From Rhodamnia argentea (lineage: Eukaryota > Streptophyta > Magnoliopsida > Myrtales > Myrtaceae), in NCBI RefSeq assembly GCF_020921035.1, contig NC_063150.1, positions 6,758,001 through 6,822,000 of the forward strand: a DNA stretch of 64,000 bases, in the 5' to 3' direction. The position numbers and the translations under genes were made by a program. The notes under the pieces are model-generated. The model saw nothing but the letters and a program-made list of their open reading frames with translations. It did no database searches and was not told the DNA's origin. This document shows positions 45,401 through 58,114 of this stretch, in pieces (the first letter of the stretch is position 1; each line of letters begins with the position of its first letter).

Positions 45401-47859
45401 CAAGATAGTACTGAATTTGCCTTCTTGAAGATTTGCTTTGCTTGCTTAATCCTCTTTTGCAGGGATCTGCTGGTTCTTATTTTGATTGAGTGGCTTTTCT
45501 ACAAGTATTTTTTTTCTTTTAAACTATCTCAGTATTCGACCCAAAAGTCAAGTTTGTTTTGGCTCCTCACAGAGATGTGGATATATGTAGCACTCTTTCT
45601 GTTTGAGTTGTTTTTGACCGATTCCAATTCAGCTAATTTGTATGTCTTTCATCTTATAGGAGGATCCCTTGTATGCTCGCTATCAACGTCTTGGATGCAA
45701 ACTAACGCCACTTGAAGTCGGTTCTCAGGAATATATGCTGGTATCAATGTTTTTGTAAACGATGACTTCTATCATTCCCTTGCATGATTTCTATCTTCTG
45801 CGCTTGAAACTGTTCATTTGCTCCTGCTTTTGCCTCAATACCTGCATGTCTGCCTGATCTGATCCAGTTATGTATTGTGTCAAGTGCAGATTGCAACATA
45901 CATGCACAACACTCATGCGAAGACCCATTCTAGTTATACCGTTGATATTGTTCAAATATTCCGAGTATCACGAGAAGTGGAAACTGAACTCTTCAGTAAG
46001 GTCGTCACGCATGGACCTAGAATATCTATATCCTCAGAGCAATATTAGCTGTCATCAGTTTTCTTTAATTGATTCTATAATGGCATATGATTCAGCAATT
46101 GTGTGGCTATTCCAAGTAGCCAACTACTGACTACTCTCTAATTCTTTTTCAGTTCTCCAGTACCTCAAATAGAATGCTTTTGTGGCATGGTTCCCGTCTT
46201 ACAAACTGGACTGGTATTTTGTCCCAAGGTGTGTATGGTTGGCTGTTTTCTTGAGAACTCTATCCATGTATAGAACCATAAAGACTGAGTCGAAATTTCC
46301 TGCAACCACAAGGCTTGCGAATTGCTCCTCCTGAAGCCCCTGCAACTGGCTACATGTTTGGGAAAGGTGTTTACTTTGCAGATATGTTCTCCAAAAGTGC
46401 TAATTATTGCTTTGCCAATAGTGCTGCCACAGCTGGTGTTCTTCTTTTATGTGAGGTATAAATTTTTCCTAATACATTTTGCACTTAACGAACCAGAGTT
46501 AAAAGCACAACATCAGTATTTGTCCTTAAAAGCGCAACATCAGTATTTGTCCTGTTATGACCGTAGAAGCATGCTGGTTGCTTGACTGCTTGAGTGCTGC
46601 TTGTCAGGTGATGAAGAAGCTGTATGAATTCAAGTAATAAAACCATTTCTATACTCATTCGTGCAATTTGAGTAGCAATATCCTGCATGTATCATTGAGA
46701 ACTTGTTCAGAGTTTATATATGGTTACCGGTTTTATTTTTCGATGAGATTTCAGAAGCTCTGACTCCTTGTTACACAAAGAACTTGTTGTGGGAAAGTCC
46801 CTTTGTTACCATTGGTACACTGAAAAGTCTCTGGCTTTCAGACATAACTTTTCCTTACAAAATGTTTTGTCCACATTTGGAAGGCCCGATTTTTCGGCAA
46901 AATGAACAAAGACACACAGACTTGTGAAGTTTTCAATTTTTCTTGGCTGGAATAACATATATGTGGCTGCAAATTGCTTTTCTCCCTCTCTCTCTGAATC
47001 CATCAAATGCTCTTCAGGTTGCACTTGGTGACATGGTTGAGCTTCTACATGCGAAGTATGATGCCGACAAGTTGCCAGCTGGAAAGCTAAGGTTTGAATG
47101 CGAATGTAACTTCCATCACATCACATAGTAACAAATACCTCAGGGACAACAGTAAAGAGAAAAGTCCTTGTGTTTTGCTAAATAACACCACAAGCAAGAC
47201 CCTTGGCAGTCGGTCTAGTGGTCATGGATGGGTTGGGGTTGGGGGCGTTAGTGGGCAAGTAATTCCTTTTTAGATTATGAAATCCATTTGGAAATCTGAA
47301 CCAGTGACAAGTTCAGCTTTCAAACACTAATGATCAAGAATTTTGTCATATGCAGGTTCCATATCCTAGACATTTGCCACTCTTGACTTATTTTGCTTTT
47401 GCACTCTACAACATCATCTCATTGCTTTCGAATTGATCAACCCAGATAATTCAGAAGTACATAAAGTATTTGAGGTTCGACCTAATATTCCCAATATTGC
47501 AGTACGAAGGGGGTTGGTGCTACTTCACCGGATCCATCAGAAGCTCAGGCACTGGAAGATGGTGTTGTTGTTCCTTTAGGGAGGCCAAAGGAGCAATCAG
47601 ATTGTAAGGTAGATAATTACATACTCAAGCCTTTTCTTTCAGGTCGCATTATTGTTATATATATTTATCTAATGCATACTTTTGGAGGAATTTTAAGTAC
47701 TGACACATAATTCCAACTGAAAATCTTCTATGATCACTCTGGACTTTCTGTTCGTTGCAGGGGGCGTTGCTCTACAATGAGTACATAGTTTACAATGTCG
47801 ACCAGATTAGAATGCGTTACGTTGTTCAAGTTAACTTCAATATTCAAATAGTGGCATAA
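39424..47859 (+). CDS. PARP2: Poly(ADP-ribose) polymerase with two SAP domains, 18 exons
   Basis: Exons read in phase: 39424-39507, 39618-39891, 40226-40362, 40447-40528, 41122-41354, 41510-41633, 41795-41850, 42710-42783, 42937-42983, 43093-43142, 44338-44400, 45660-45740, 45890-46000, 46153-46228, 46313-46455, 47018-47091, 47503-47608, 47761-47859. They encode 637 residues, the length I recall for Arabidopsis PARP2 (At4g02390). SAP domains lie at about 1-36 and 70-106, a WGR domain at about 150-255 (YRWGRVG), the helical regulatory domain at about 270-400 ([15 protein letters not shown]) and the ART catalytic domain after that. The H-Y-E triad is intact: His484 in LLWHGSR, Tyr518 in GKGVYFAD and Glu612 in LLYNEY, so true polymer synthesis is expected. 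The enzyme is nuclear, senses DNA breaks and consumes NAD+. Introns 3 and 7 use GC donors (CAG/GCAAGT, AAG/GCAAGT). Exon 3 could alternatively start at 40232. Confidence 0.93.
46499..46552. repeat. 27-bp tandem duplication in PARP2 intron 15
   Basis: Two adjacent units, TTAAAAGC(A/G)CAACATCAG and so on to TTTGTCC, differ at one base. Confidence 0.9.
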
Positions 47860-50800
47860 TATGGGCAAAGCACCTTGCTAGTAAGCAAGTATTCATCAAG
47901 AGAAAGTGATGGCTTTTCTGCTGAATGAGATGCAGAAATTTCTCTTGAAATGTATCATAATTTGTTCTGTATGGTGAAAGTTCAAGAATTTCTACAAATC
48001 AAGCTGTGCATATAGCAAAGGTTTTTGTTTCGTTGGCGTGGCCTATTTCAACAAAGGCACAAGTATCTGTTAACGCATTGTAGCTTGTAGGTTGCATCTT
48101 CGAATCGTTGCTGTTCTAAAATAACCGCCACAGCTTCCTTTTGACTATGAGCTACACAATGTTAAACCTCATAAATTTTGTTCCTTGCATCTGTTCTCCA
48201 TTATTGATGTAGAAACACCTACTGCATTGCCTCACGAAGATCTATTCCGACCTACTTTGCCCTTGAATTTTGAAATCTCTCACTTCCGATTGACTTGCTT
48301 TTCGGCGCCAGATGTTGTTGCAGTGTGTGGAACAATCGCTGCGCGACATACTTCCTCAATTTCTATACGAATTCCATGTCGGGACTTCATAAACTGCTTT
48401 TTCTTCAAACTTCCACCTTATAGTTTTCTTCTTTTTATACGGACATGGTAGCATTTCAATGTGCGGGCATCATCTTCTTTTTAATCTTCACAGAGGGTCA
48501 CAAGAGGCAAAGCTAAGCAAAAGATAGCCTGTCTCCTGTCTGTGTTTGCAGCTTCTCGCTCTGCGTTTCTCAAGGACATGGGCATCCTCGAGCGGATGCA
48601 CCATGATCACAATGCCTGCGCAATGTGATGACTTCTGGAAACATGCGCTGGCTGAAAATGATGAATAGATGAATGTAGCGAAGAAGCAGAGGGACATATC
48701 TTTATCTGGCTACAAATATAAGCTAGAAAAATTGTAAGTGACGCTGATGGCGAGAAAAATTACTTCTAGACACCACCAATTGAAAATGCGCCCCAACAGA
48801 ATCTGCATTAGTCATTATTGTATCCGTCGATGTCAACTCCATTTAGATTGTCATTTTCGACCAGTATTGGTTGCCATCTACCTCTCGAGATAGATCATAT
48901 TTTGCTCAATACGAGCGAACTCTAGGACCATTCTTTCGCTCGTGCAACAGGTTACAACGAACACGATCTACCACGTTGGCCCTAGAACGAGCCTGTTTGA
49001 TTGTCCTTCTTTCTCCTCACCGCACTTTTGAATTTAAACCCAGGACGAAGAAGATCTTCATGGCCATTTTCTTTTTTTTTTCGGGGATACGAGCGTGCAT
49101 CGCCAATTTGTTGGGTTGCTGCTCTTGAGCTGCATTCAAGTCAAAGGTACACATCAAGTGGGGTTGGAAAAGAGTGAGCGGCCAAATAAAGCATTTACTA
49201 TGCGCACTCCCGCACGTACATGTTACACATGGCTCGTATTTATGTCTCTAGATTTTTTCATGATGAAATCATCCGAGAATCTATGTTCTTCCTCCGCAAG
49301 ACAAACGGGGAAGACAGTTTGCCATCAATTCCGGTCGGCAAAAGAAAGAAAAGGCAGACATGGATCTACTTGCCCATGTCATTGCAAGTGGAAGTCATGA
49401 CAAATGACCCAAGTGCATTCAAGGCTGGGGCTAAAAGGCCTTTTCCTTCTTTTAACAAACTATTTTGAGGCGTGGAGGCTTTTGAACATCAAACTATTAC
49501 GACATCGTCCGGATAGTTTTATTTTTGCAAGTTGCTAACTGGTGGGATCGATAACGATGAACGCAAAATGTGTAGGCACGAAGTTACGGAGATTCCGCAA
49601 CCCGTATCGACCCGCAACTTAGAACCTTTTCTTTTTTTTTCATTTGGGACACTGAATCTCTTGCATGAGATATGTTGGAGGAGAAGTCCTCTAAATTTTC
49701 ATCAAACCACCATAAATTTTTTGTTGGTTGGAAAAGAGGCTGAACGCACACCTACTTCTACTTCATATGCATAGGGGAATCATACCCTCAAGACTCACAG
49801 CTTTATTTCTCACCAAGAATCACACACACACAAACATGATCCCAGCACGCTCAAGAACCTTTGTTGCCCAACACGCAATGTCCTCGTGCACTCCTCTGCA
49901 TTATTAATGTCCTCACCTCTCCTCTCCCCTCTTCCCCTTTTCTTGCCCTCCTGTGGCGAAAGGTTTGTACTTCTCAGCCACCCTGGTGTGTGTGAATGTG
50001 ATATGTCAAGCCATTCATTATTTGGGTTCGCGTTCGATTGGACGCCGAGATCAGAGACCCCGGGTTTTGATCGGGATCGATGTCAAGCCACGGAAGATTT
50101 GCCGCCTTAAGCAAAGGTGACGGAGCAAACACCACAAAGGCAGCAACGAAACTAGCCCATGAGAGAGTTTGATATCTAGCGAACCTCAATTCGTCAAGGG
50201 ATCCGATGATTCAAACCGCCATCTTTTAGGACCAGAACTTTAATTTCAACCTCCGAAAGTTTGGCATGTACGAACAACGATCCACCCAGAATTTCATGCT
50301 TATTACTTGATATGAAAAGGAATAAACTACTAAGTTAGGATGTCTAATGAATGCACTCCGAGTCGAAAAACTCAAGAAACATCGTGTCATGGCTCACGTA
50401 ATGATGACAATATTCACTTAAACCCGTCCTGACGTAGTTATGGCCACCCGCCTATGTGGGTGGACTAGTTTTGCCGCTCTATCTTCCCAAAAATACATGT
50501 GCAACAGTCGCACAAGTACTTTCGGCACTAATAGCTATGCCACGGCACTCCAATATCACCGTAGCTAAAATGAGAACACAATAATAGAGGAAAAAGAGAT
50601 TTGTGCACTTGATTTAGAATTCATCGTTTTTTATGCAGAATAGCGATGATCCAAGACTCAAGTGTTTCTCATTTATTGCCTTCCGTATAGTAGCTCAATG
50701 AGACCGACTTTATTTGTGCGTCAGCATTAGAGGAGAGACTTAAGAACTATTTATAGAGTTTTAAACTATAAATCCTCTCATCCCATGTCGAGCTTCACTC

Positions 50801-51594
50801 GGCCCACACAAACTAGCCCCATATTAGACTAATTAAGAATTTTTATATTTTTCCTTTTTAAATAAATCCCATACAACAGTAAATTAAAAATTTGGAATAT
50901 GCTTATGTGACAATTTTTTTTATTTACCGTGAGATTGACAGCAATCATTGCGGGGTCCACTCTTTCAAGAATTTGTGGTCCACAGTCACCAAAAAACTGT
51001 TACGCTAGCAAAGTCCTAATTTTAATCAATATAACCCACATCAGAAAAATTCTCACATAGCATTCAAAAGAAGAATTTGGCAATCCATGTATGTGGTTTT
51101 TGTATGCGGGTCCTGCTAGCACGACAGTGTGATAGTATAACTGTGGAATATTAGGCATAAGATCAAAGATGGGTCCCGCCATGATTGCTATATATTTTTT
51201 ACCATTCATAACACTTGTGGTTGATATTGCACCGTTATACTATTACGTTGTTTGCTTCTCAAATCCCTTTGTATGCAATGGATCTACCTAGGGTTTCCAA
51301 GGTTTGTGCTTGTCTTGGGGGTGTTAAAGGAGAGAGTGGCGAGAGGAACAAAGGGTCGTTGGCTTTTTGGACCAGTTGGGTCTCCTTTCATCATAAAATT
51401 TTGTCTTGGGTGGTCCCTTAGGATTTAAGAGGGTTAGCTCTCTCTATCTCTATATCGCAGAGCATGATTTTGGAGGGAGATATACTTCTCTTATCCTCTG
51501 ATTTTCTCAACTCCGACGCAATCATAATGTGTACTCGATTGCTATGCCCGTCCATGACTCTTGTTACAACCCTCAAATCTCTCATTCTTCCACT
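47860..51594. other. Intergenic region between PARP2 and MIR164
   Basis: The first 250 bases are probably PARP2 3' UTR. No further gene is recognisable over the remaining 3.4 kb; the open frames are short and lack motifs. The gene that lies between PARP2 and the methyltransferase in Arabidopsis (At4g02400, a U3 snoRNP protein) has no visible counterpart here. Confidence 0.5.
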
Positions 51595-51602
51595 TATAAA
51601 TA
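51595..51602 (+). promoter_or_regulatory. TATA box of the MIR164 transcript
   Basis: TATAAATA is a near-perfect plant TATA box 121 bases upstream of the mature miR164 sequence and about 100 bases before the base of the hairpin. A start site near 51630 is implied. Confidence 0.6.
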
Positions 51603-51694
51603 CACACCAGTTTCCAGCTTCTTCTCTCGCTCATAACTCACCAGCAACAAAACAAACACACCCCAAGAGTCGAGAGACCAGCTCTCGTCCTTTG

Positions 51695-51835
51695 CAGGCG
51701 GGTAGCTTTCCTTGTTGGAGAAGCAGGGCACGTGCAAAAAAAAAAGAATGAAGCTCCCTTGCTTTCGCAATGCCGTTGCCTTGTTATTTGCACGTCCTCT
51801 CCTTCTCCAACACGGGTTCCCCGCCTTAGGCAACT
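51695..51835 (+). ncRNA. MIR164: MIR164 microRNA precursor
   Basis: Positions 51716-51736 match the conserved plant miR164 sequence, beginning TGGAGAAGCAGG and ending GCACGTGCA. Across a loop of about 50 bases, the arm at 51791-51811 (CACGTCCTCTCC then TTCTCCAAC) pairs with it, with mismatches at two positions and one G-U pair, leaving the 2-base 3' overhangs expected of a miRNA/miRNA* duplex. The stem continues outward: GGCGGG upstream (51699) faces CCCCGCC downstream (51819). miR164 guides cleavage of NAC transcription-factor mRNAs (the CUC1/CUC2, NAC1 and ORE1 group) and so controls organ boundaries, lateral roots and leaf senescence. The family member cannot be fixed by sequence alone, but its position near PHR2 matches Arabidopsis MIR164a. 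Confidence 0.93.
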
Positions 51836-54800
51836 CGATCCTTTCGACACGAACGGAGCGTTGGAGCTTATTCAATCTTTGTGTGTGTTTAGGTAAGGTG
51901 TCTTCCTCGTCACGTTTCGTTCGGCATTCGTGGGTGTTCATTGTATTGCGCAGCGACGATGATGTGTCTGTTTTTCTTCGACAAAGCTCTCTCGCAGATA
52001 CATCGGAGCTTTACAAGAGAGAGTACGAGGCTCTGTGGATCCCCTCATTGGCAACGTCGTAGTACCAGGAGGCACCCCCGCATGCACCAACGAAGGTTAC
52101 CTTGTGGGTACGTATGTATGCTTGCGAAAAGAATGGACAACTTCGAGTGAAAATCCAGCTTCCATTTCGGAAGGTCCACCCTCTTCGTGCAACTATGTTC
52201 ATCTAGATAACATTAAACTAAAGCAGATTGGACATAACTTGAGCATGGCGTATGTAATTCGTGCCGGTTCGTATTAATATCTATCTAGGATACTGTTTTT
52301 TCTTGAATCCGTAAGACACAAATGGAGAACAGATTGGATCGTGTTCGATATTGCTAGCCCTAGGGCAACTTACGCGCACACGAGTCATGAACAGGTCAAA
52401 TCCGGGTAAAGAAAAGGAAAAGGGTAGATACAAAACGCAGGAGTCTGTCATGTGTCGTGGGTTACGGATGGTACCCCGTTTTTGACTTCTTCATTTTGAG
52501 TCTAGACACCATGTGGGAGCAAGTCCGAAGGTTGACCATCTCCTCATTCATCATTTTGAGTCTAGACACCATGTGGGAGCAAGTCCGAAGGTTGACCATC
52601 TCCTCATTCATCATTTTACAATGCCTCATCTACTCAAGACAGTTGACTTTCGCATGCGGAAGCCATGAAAGCTTGCAAGCTTCGACTTTGCTGATTTCAG
52701 GGTATGCGATTGTAGGGTTTCACGGTTTCGGGCCTAGAATTAGAAGCCAACTCAGTGACTCCTGGTTCCAAAATTTGGAATTGGGAACTAAATCGGTCGG
52801 TTTTGGTTTCCGGTTCTACTCCGGAACTGGCCTAATTTTTGTTTTGTCCAAAAGAATCAAATAATTTCATCACAAAAACATTTGTCGGTCAAGTGGTTCT
52901 CAGATAGATTTGGCAGTTCCGGCCTCGAAAACGGGAATTGGACTAGGAATCGATTGGTTCCAGGGTCTCAAAATCGAGAACTATAACAGTTTCTCCCTAG
53001 AACCGACCTTGACCCGGCCAGATAGATCGGGTTCCCGGATTGAACCGGACCCAATTCTCACCCCAAAGATATCGCGAGAAGGGAAATATTCTTTGGTCCC
53101 CGGGGATCGGTCCTAGTCATTGCACATAGATCGGGAGTTTAGGGATGAGCCCAAGCCCATTTTGGGCTAGGCAAAGATGCAATGGGCCAAAGATCGTGGC
53201 AGTGGCATGGGCTGTCCTGACCAGCTGGCTCAGTAAGTTTTGTTTCGATTGGGGCCCAAGCCCGTGACTTTGTATGTATGTAATTGCTTAGGAATCTTTG
53301 AGGAGATTCACCAAGGAATCTTCCCCAAAATGAATAATATCCAGCATGTGCGTGTGTCTTCACACTCCAATGCTGACTCTATTTCGCCTCATCCTTCAAC
53401 CTTCTCTACGTACACTACAGCTATTACCGCCTTTAAGGGTTTGATGGTCAAATGCAATCACAAGACACTCCTAACCAATCCATCGACTCACAGGCATGCC
53501 GTGGGATCACCGAGCGTTTGATAGATAATAGTTAAATATGATAAACCAGTCAAAAAAACCAACTTGTTTTATACCACAATATGGTAGAATCTTGTTGGGT
53601 CATAAGTATAATCCCCTTGCTTAAATACCCACAAGCAATTTATCACACTAGTTCGTAAATCAACTTTGCAAACCAACCGGAGCATCTCTTGTTGTTATAG
53701 CATCTGCCTTTTCGAAGGCTACACGAATTATACATTATGTACACATCATCGAGTACCCAATACCCTTTTATAATCGCAGAGGTTATCGCAATCACAATCG
53801 CAATTCGCATGCTGGGACTCAAATTCAACGCCAAGAGTCGTTGATTGATTTGATTCGCCAAATAGAAACAAGGTGAGCAGCCGAGGCGCCATCACAAGTA
53901 TCCTCAGCTACAAAATATTTTCTTATTTTGGGGAGTTTCAACCGTTAGTATTCGTCCGACCCAAGTTTTTGTTATCGTACGATGTAATGTCGACAAGACT
54001 AGAATGGCCCTTTGAAGATTAGGTCGCACCAAGAGCGGCAAGCTCTCAGCTTCCGGGTTAGGTGGAACATACATTTGTTTGTTGGCTTGCCTCTACAGAT
54101 TCTGGAATCTGTACTACGTTGTCTGGTTCTTGAAAGTCAGGTGGCACTTTTCTACCGAAATCTAATGGGGCTTTCATATAAGCCACGTAGATCAGATGCT
54201 ACTGTTTCTCTGGTGGTTAACTACCCTTTCCCTCCTCCGGGGTTAGGTGGTGCTCCTACTCGGGTCTCGGCAGGTCCACCATTTCACTATTAGGAATGGG
54301 TCTCTCTCCCTGTCTCTCCTGCCAGCCTTCCCTGAGTGGAAAGCTAGCGCCTACCCTGTGCTCGACAACTGCCAGATCTCGTGGGACCACGCGAGACCTG
54401 CCTAAAGTATTCATTGCATTCAATTTAAATCAAAGGGATTTGAACCGTCACATCTTGTGAGAAGACCTATTTATTCCATGATCCGAGTTGAGAAGCATTC
54501 TCCTATGCTACATCGGAATGCTTATCTCATGTTAAATTGCTCATACATAAAATAACATTGCACAGAGAATATGTTCAAAGAGGAATTGAGAGAGAGAGAG
54601 AGAGTAAAAAGTATTGCCTTTCTTCATCTAAGTAAGGAATGGACATTCTTCCCCAAAATGCTTAAGCAAGCAATTGGAAAAGGGATTCCATACTGAAGTT
54701 CCAAACTATTCTTCTAGTACTATCTTGAAATCGCAACGTCCAGCAGCGGGCACACAGCAAGTGCTTCCTTGGCTGGTGAATCGCCAAAAGTTAAAGCCGT

Positions 54801-55222
54801 TGAGGAACTAAGCGAATATCATATGTGCATCCGCTCAATAAAATGTTATGCCATTATTTCCCACCAATAGATTGTTTCCCACAAACTACAGAGAGAAAAG
54901 GGACCATCTTCATCAGATGCAAACATCTGCTCAGAATGAGGTGAGAGGAATCCGGGAATCCCCTAGAACGGCGATCTTCCAATCGCGACCTACCGTTTAA
55001 TGACAAATGAAACATAAATTTGACACAACCATGTGTTTGTTCATTTCACATCTTAAATTATTCTGCATACTTAGCCAAAAGGTTGAGGAAGGTATATTCA
55101 CATACACATCAAAAAGTGAAGAAAAATGAACAAACATACTATTTCTGACAACAGCAAATGGGAGAGGCGTTGAAGCCTCTGACAAAGAGAAGGAATAGAG
55201 GGATTAAGATTGCCTTTGCATC
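51836..55222. other. Intergenic region downstream of MIR164
   Basis: No gene is recognised. The MIR164 primary transcript probably extends some distance into it. It contains a perfect 60-bp-scale duplication at 52501-52620 and a tract at 52700-53110 rich in GGTTCC/CCGGTT words, similar in style to the subterminal parts of the element at 36489. A GA run is at 54589-54604. Confidence 0.5.
52501..52620. repeat. Near-perfect 60-bp tandem duplication
   Basis: Units 52501-52560 and 52561-52620 both begin TCTAGACACCATGTGGGAGC and are identical except for the last three bases. The near absence of differences indicates a very recent duplication. Confidence 0.95.
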
Positions 55223-57932
55223 TCAGAGTTCCTCAAATCCTTCTTCATCCCCCTCTTCCTCGACTCTCTGGAATTCTCTCCTCCACGTTTCCATCTGCCA
55301 TCGTGTTGAATACAGCAGAGTCAGAATATAAATCTAGTCATTCCTTGACATGAATATGAGGAAACCAGACATATAGTTAAGTCGACCCATCTCTTGTCTC
55401 AGGTCCTCAGGCTTTACACAGTGAAGAAAGCAAGGCAGGATGGTCTACGAATTATTTGTCCTCAGAACAAACACATTAAGTATAGAAAATGAATTCTATG
55501 GACCTGAACAGAAGCCATCTTTCCAAAAATATCACCTCATAAAGATGCATAGTAGGGCAATCATAGGACTATTGTCATATTAATCATGCACTGTTTAAAG
55601 GAAAGGACAATTCAATGCCATTCCATTCTCCAAGATAGTTGTTCACTCGGTGTAATTTAACAAAATGAGTCAATGAACACACTGTTTGCATGCCCCTCCA
55701 GCTTATATATCACCATCAGAAGTACTTATCTTTGACCAAAAGAAAGTACTTATCTTAGTCAAAGCAAAATCAAATTCTCACAAAGCACAGAGTAATTGAT
55801 GTGAATGTGGTTTAACAAAAAAATTGACTTGGAATACCAATAAATACATGGAGGGAATGCTTAAATAACAGCTGGAGACGGAGCAAAAGGTGGTCTAGGA
55901 GACAAGCCATCATACCTGGGCATCAGAAAATCGCAACTGCTCTGCAACAAATAGTATTTTGCTGTATTCTTCTGATGTCAATTGCTTGCCAAAGTTCCTT
56001 GCAACTTCGTCGTAGCTAATTATGTTCACTCGAAAACCATTGCTCATGAAAAGCTTGTCCATCCATTTTCCAGAATCAAACTAACCAGGAGAAACCCTAA
56101 CGTTTGAGTGTCTCATATAAACTGTCAATGGCTAGGATATATGAATTGCATGTATACATGAATCAAATTTGAGACCACCATCAAACTACTAAAAAAGCTC
56201 ACATTTCTTCCGATTCCAGTCTCTGCCAGCCAGCCAGGCAACTCCCCCAAGAAAAGGCTACCATTCATGGCCATACTACTAACAACAAACAAGATATCCT
56301 TGAAACTTGTCACATTTATAAGAGGCAAGCCCTGCAAGAGTATACATAAATGAGCTACTAAATTCATTCCACAACTCCACTCTGCCATCCATCATCAGCT
56401 TGAACAGTTCCAAGGAGAACATTACCTGGATGACCCATATACTTGGTCGACTTCCATTGAAGCCCTGTGTGTGCAAAACCTGCTGCAAATTGGATGACAC
56501 CAAGGGGATGTGATAGAACAAGCAACTTCTTGAAATTTTAGCCCCAACACCTGGTAGTTTGGACATTGAAACAATGTAGCTCATGAAGGAAAGACAAATC
56601 TCTGTAACATATAAGGAGTTTGTGATGGCGGGAAACCAAAAGCCAACACTATGACTCTTCAAAAAAATCTCACAGCTTAAACTAACATTTGGTAAGTGAA
56701 TATGACATGGTTCTTTTGCGTAAACACCATTACACGGCCTATCCCTACACAAACTATATAAGATGGGAGCTCATGAAGAATGCGGAAAGGAAATCTCTTG
56801 CATCAAATCTTTAATTCGAAACTTCATAAACCACCAAACCAGTTAAAAAGGGCACCTTCAAGTTTTTCGGCTGCTTTTTTGTACAATTCATCTGGAGATA
56901 TGTCAAATATCAAGGTTGAACTTGGCCAATTAAGTCTATAAGGACGAGTATCCATGCCATCTGTTAGCAAAACAATCTACATAACGTAAGTAGAAAGCAA
57001 TAATGTTTTCCAATAACGACTGTTGTTTAGTTTGTCCTGCCACGATGAGCAAAATTTACCTGCTTGAGCCCATCCATACGATGGATAGTATGAAGCAACT
57101 TGTCATCGATATATTTAGTTGCAAGACAATAATGGTGTGTCTGCTTCTTCATGTCCACTTCATTATCAGTAGAGACAAAACAACCGGCATATGGATCGAC
57201 AAAAAGAGGCTCTATGAACAAAGGCATTAATCAATCTCAAGCTTGCCAATGCAATGTCTACAACATGAATCTTCATAATAGAAGTGGTGGATTCAGAGGT
57301 AAGCACTACTCCAAAGCTAATAAACATATTCAAAAGAGTACAATCAGGCTTAGACATTAACATAAGGAAGACCAACTAATTAGCAATCACTAAAAGGGCA
57401 TGAAGGTTGGACTGGAATCGCGATTCTCGTTCTATTATTATTTATCATTTTTGCCTTCATTAAAACCAAACATAAATTTGAAAATCTACATTTCATTTTC
57501 TTTCATTCTTAGCCTCGTATCCTTATTTCCTCCGTTCCAGTCCTGTTCCGTTACTTAATATCATACGCGCAAGAGAGACCTTCCTTCGTGGCCAAGATAT
57601 TCCTTTTACTTTTAATTTTCCTCTCATTTTTCAAAGTCCAGCGTATAACCCTGAGAAAACAGGAGGCCAAAACACATGACACCATCGCTATCACGCCCTC
57701 ACCGTGTTCGATGAAATGCCTAAAGCCGAAACCGAAGAGGAATCTACTTGCCTGGTTGAAGGGTCTCTCGGAAACGAAGAGACGCGGCATTGAGGGCAGA
57801 TTGGAGGAATGGTTCACTCTCGTCGCCGAGTTTTGCTCTCAGTCGAACAGCATAAGCACCCATTAGCTTCGGCCGCCAGGCAGGAGTGGCTGGGGCAACT
57901 CCGAACCCCATCAAATACTCCGTTCTCATCAT
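55223..57932 (-). CDS. SAM-dependent methyltransferase, leucine-carboxyl-methyltransferase type, seven exons
   Basis: Minus-strand exons: 57932-57752, 57211-57060, 56976-56856, 56550-56426, 56331-56203, 56080-55916, 55294-55223; all join in phase and give 314 residues. The start used is the first of two adjacent ATG codons. Exon 2 carries EPLFVDPYAGCF, exon 3 the SAM-binding-type loop IVLLTDGMDTRPYRLNWP, exon 4 CLFYHIP and FNGSRPSIWVIQ, and exon 6 ILFVAEQLRFSD; the protein ends EEEGDEEGFEEL. These blocks are those of the plant branch of the LCM/PPM methyltransferase superfamily (Arabidopsis At4g02405 and At5g42760 group, as I recall). The natural substrate is unknown; carboxyl methylation of protein phosphatase 2A is the role of the founding members only. 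Intron 1 has a GC donor (CAG/GCAAGT). Confidence 0.87.
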
Positions 57933-58114
57933 GGTCAGACAGCGAACTGAATCGAAGGTCTCATCGTCCCGTCTTTCGCTCTCTATACGTGGGCCTCTAT
58001 GGGGAGGAACTTCTACGACGCCTGTTGAGCCGAGTTCAATCCGCAGTCAATGTCCTGGACCCTGGTTGCCCCGAGCACCGAGCCAGCGTCTATCTTTTTC
58101 GAGACGTCGTTTCA

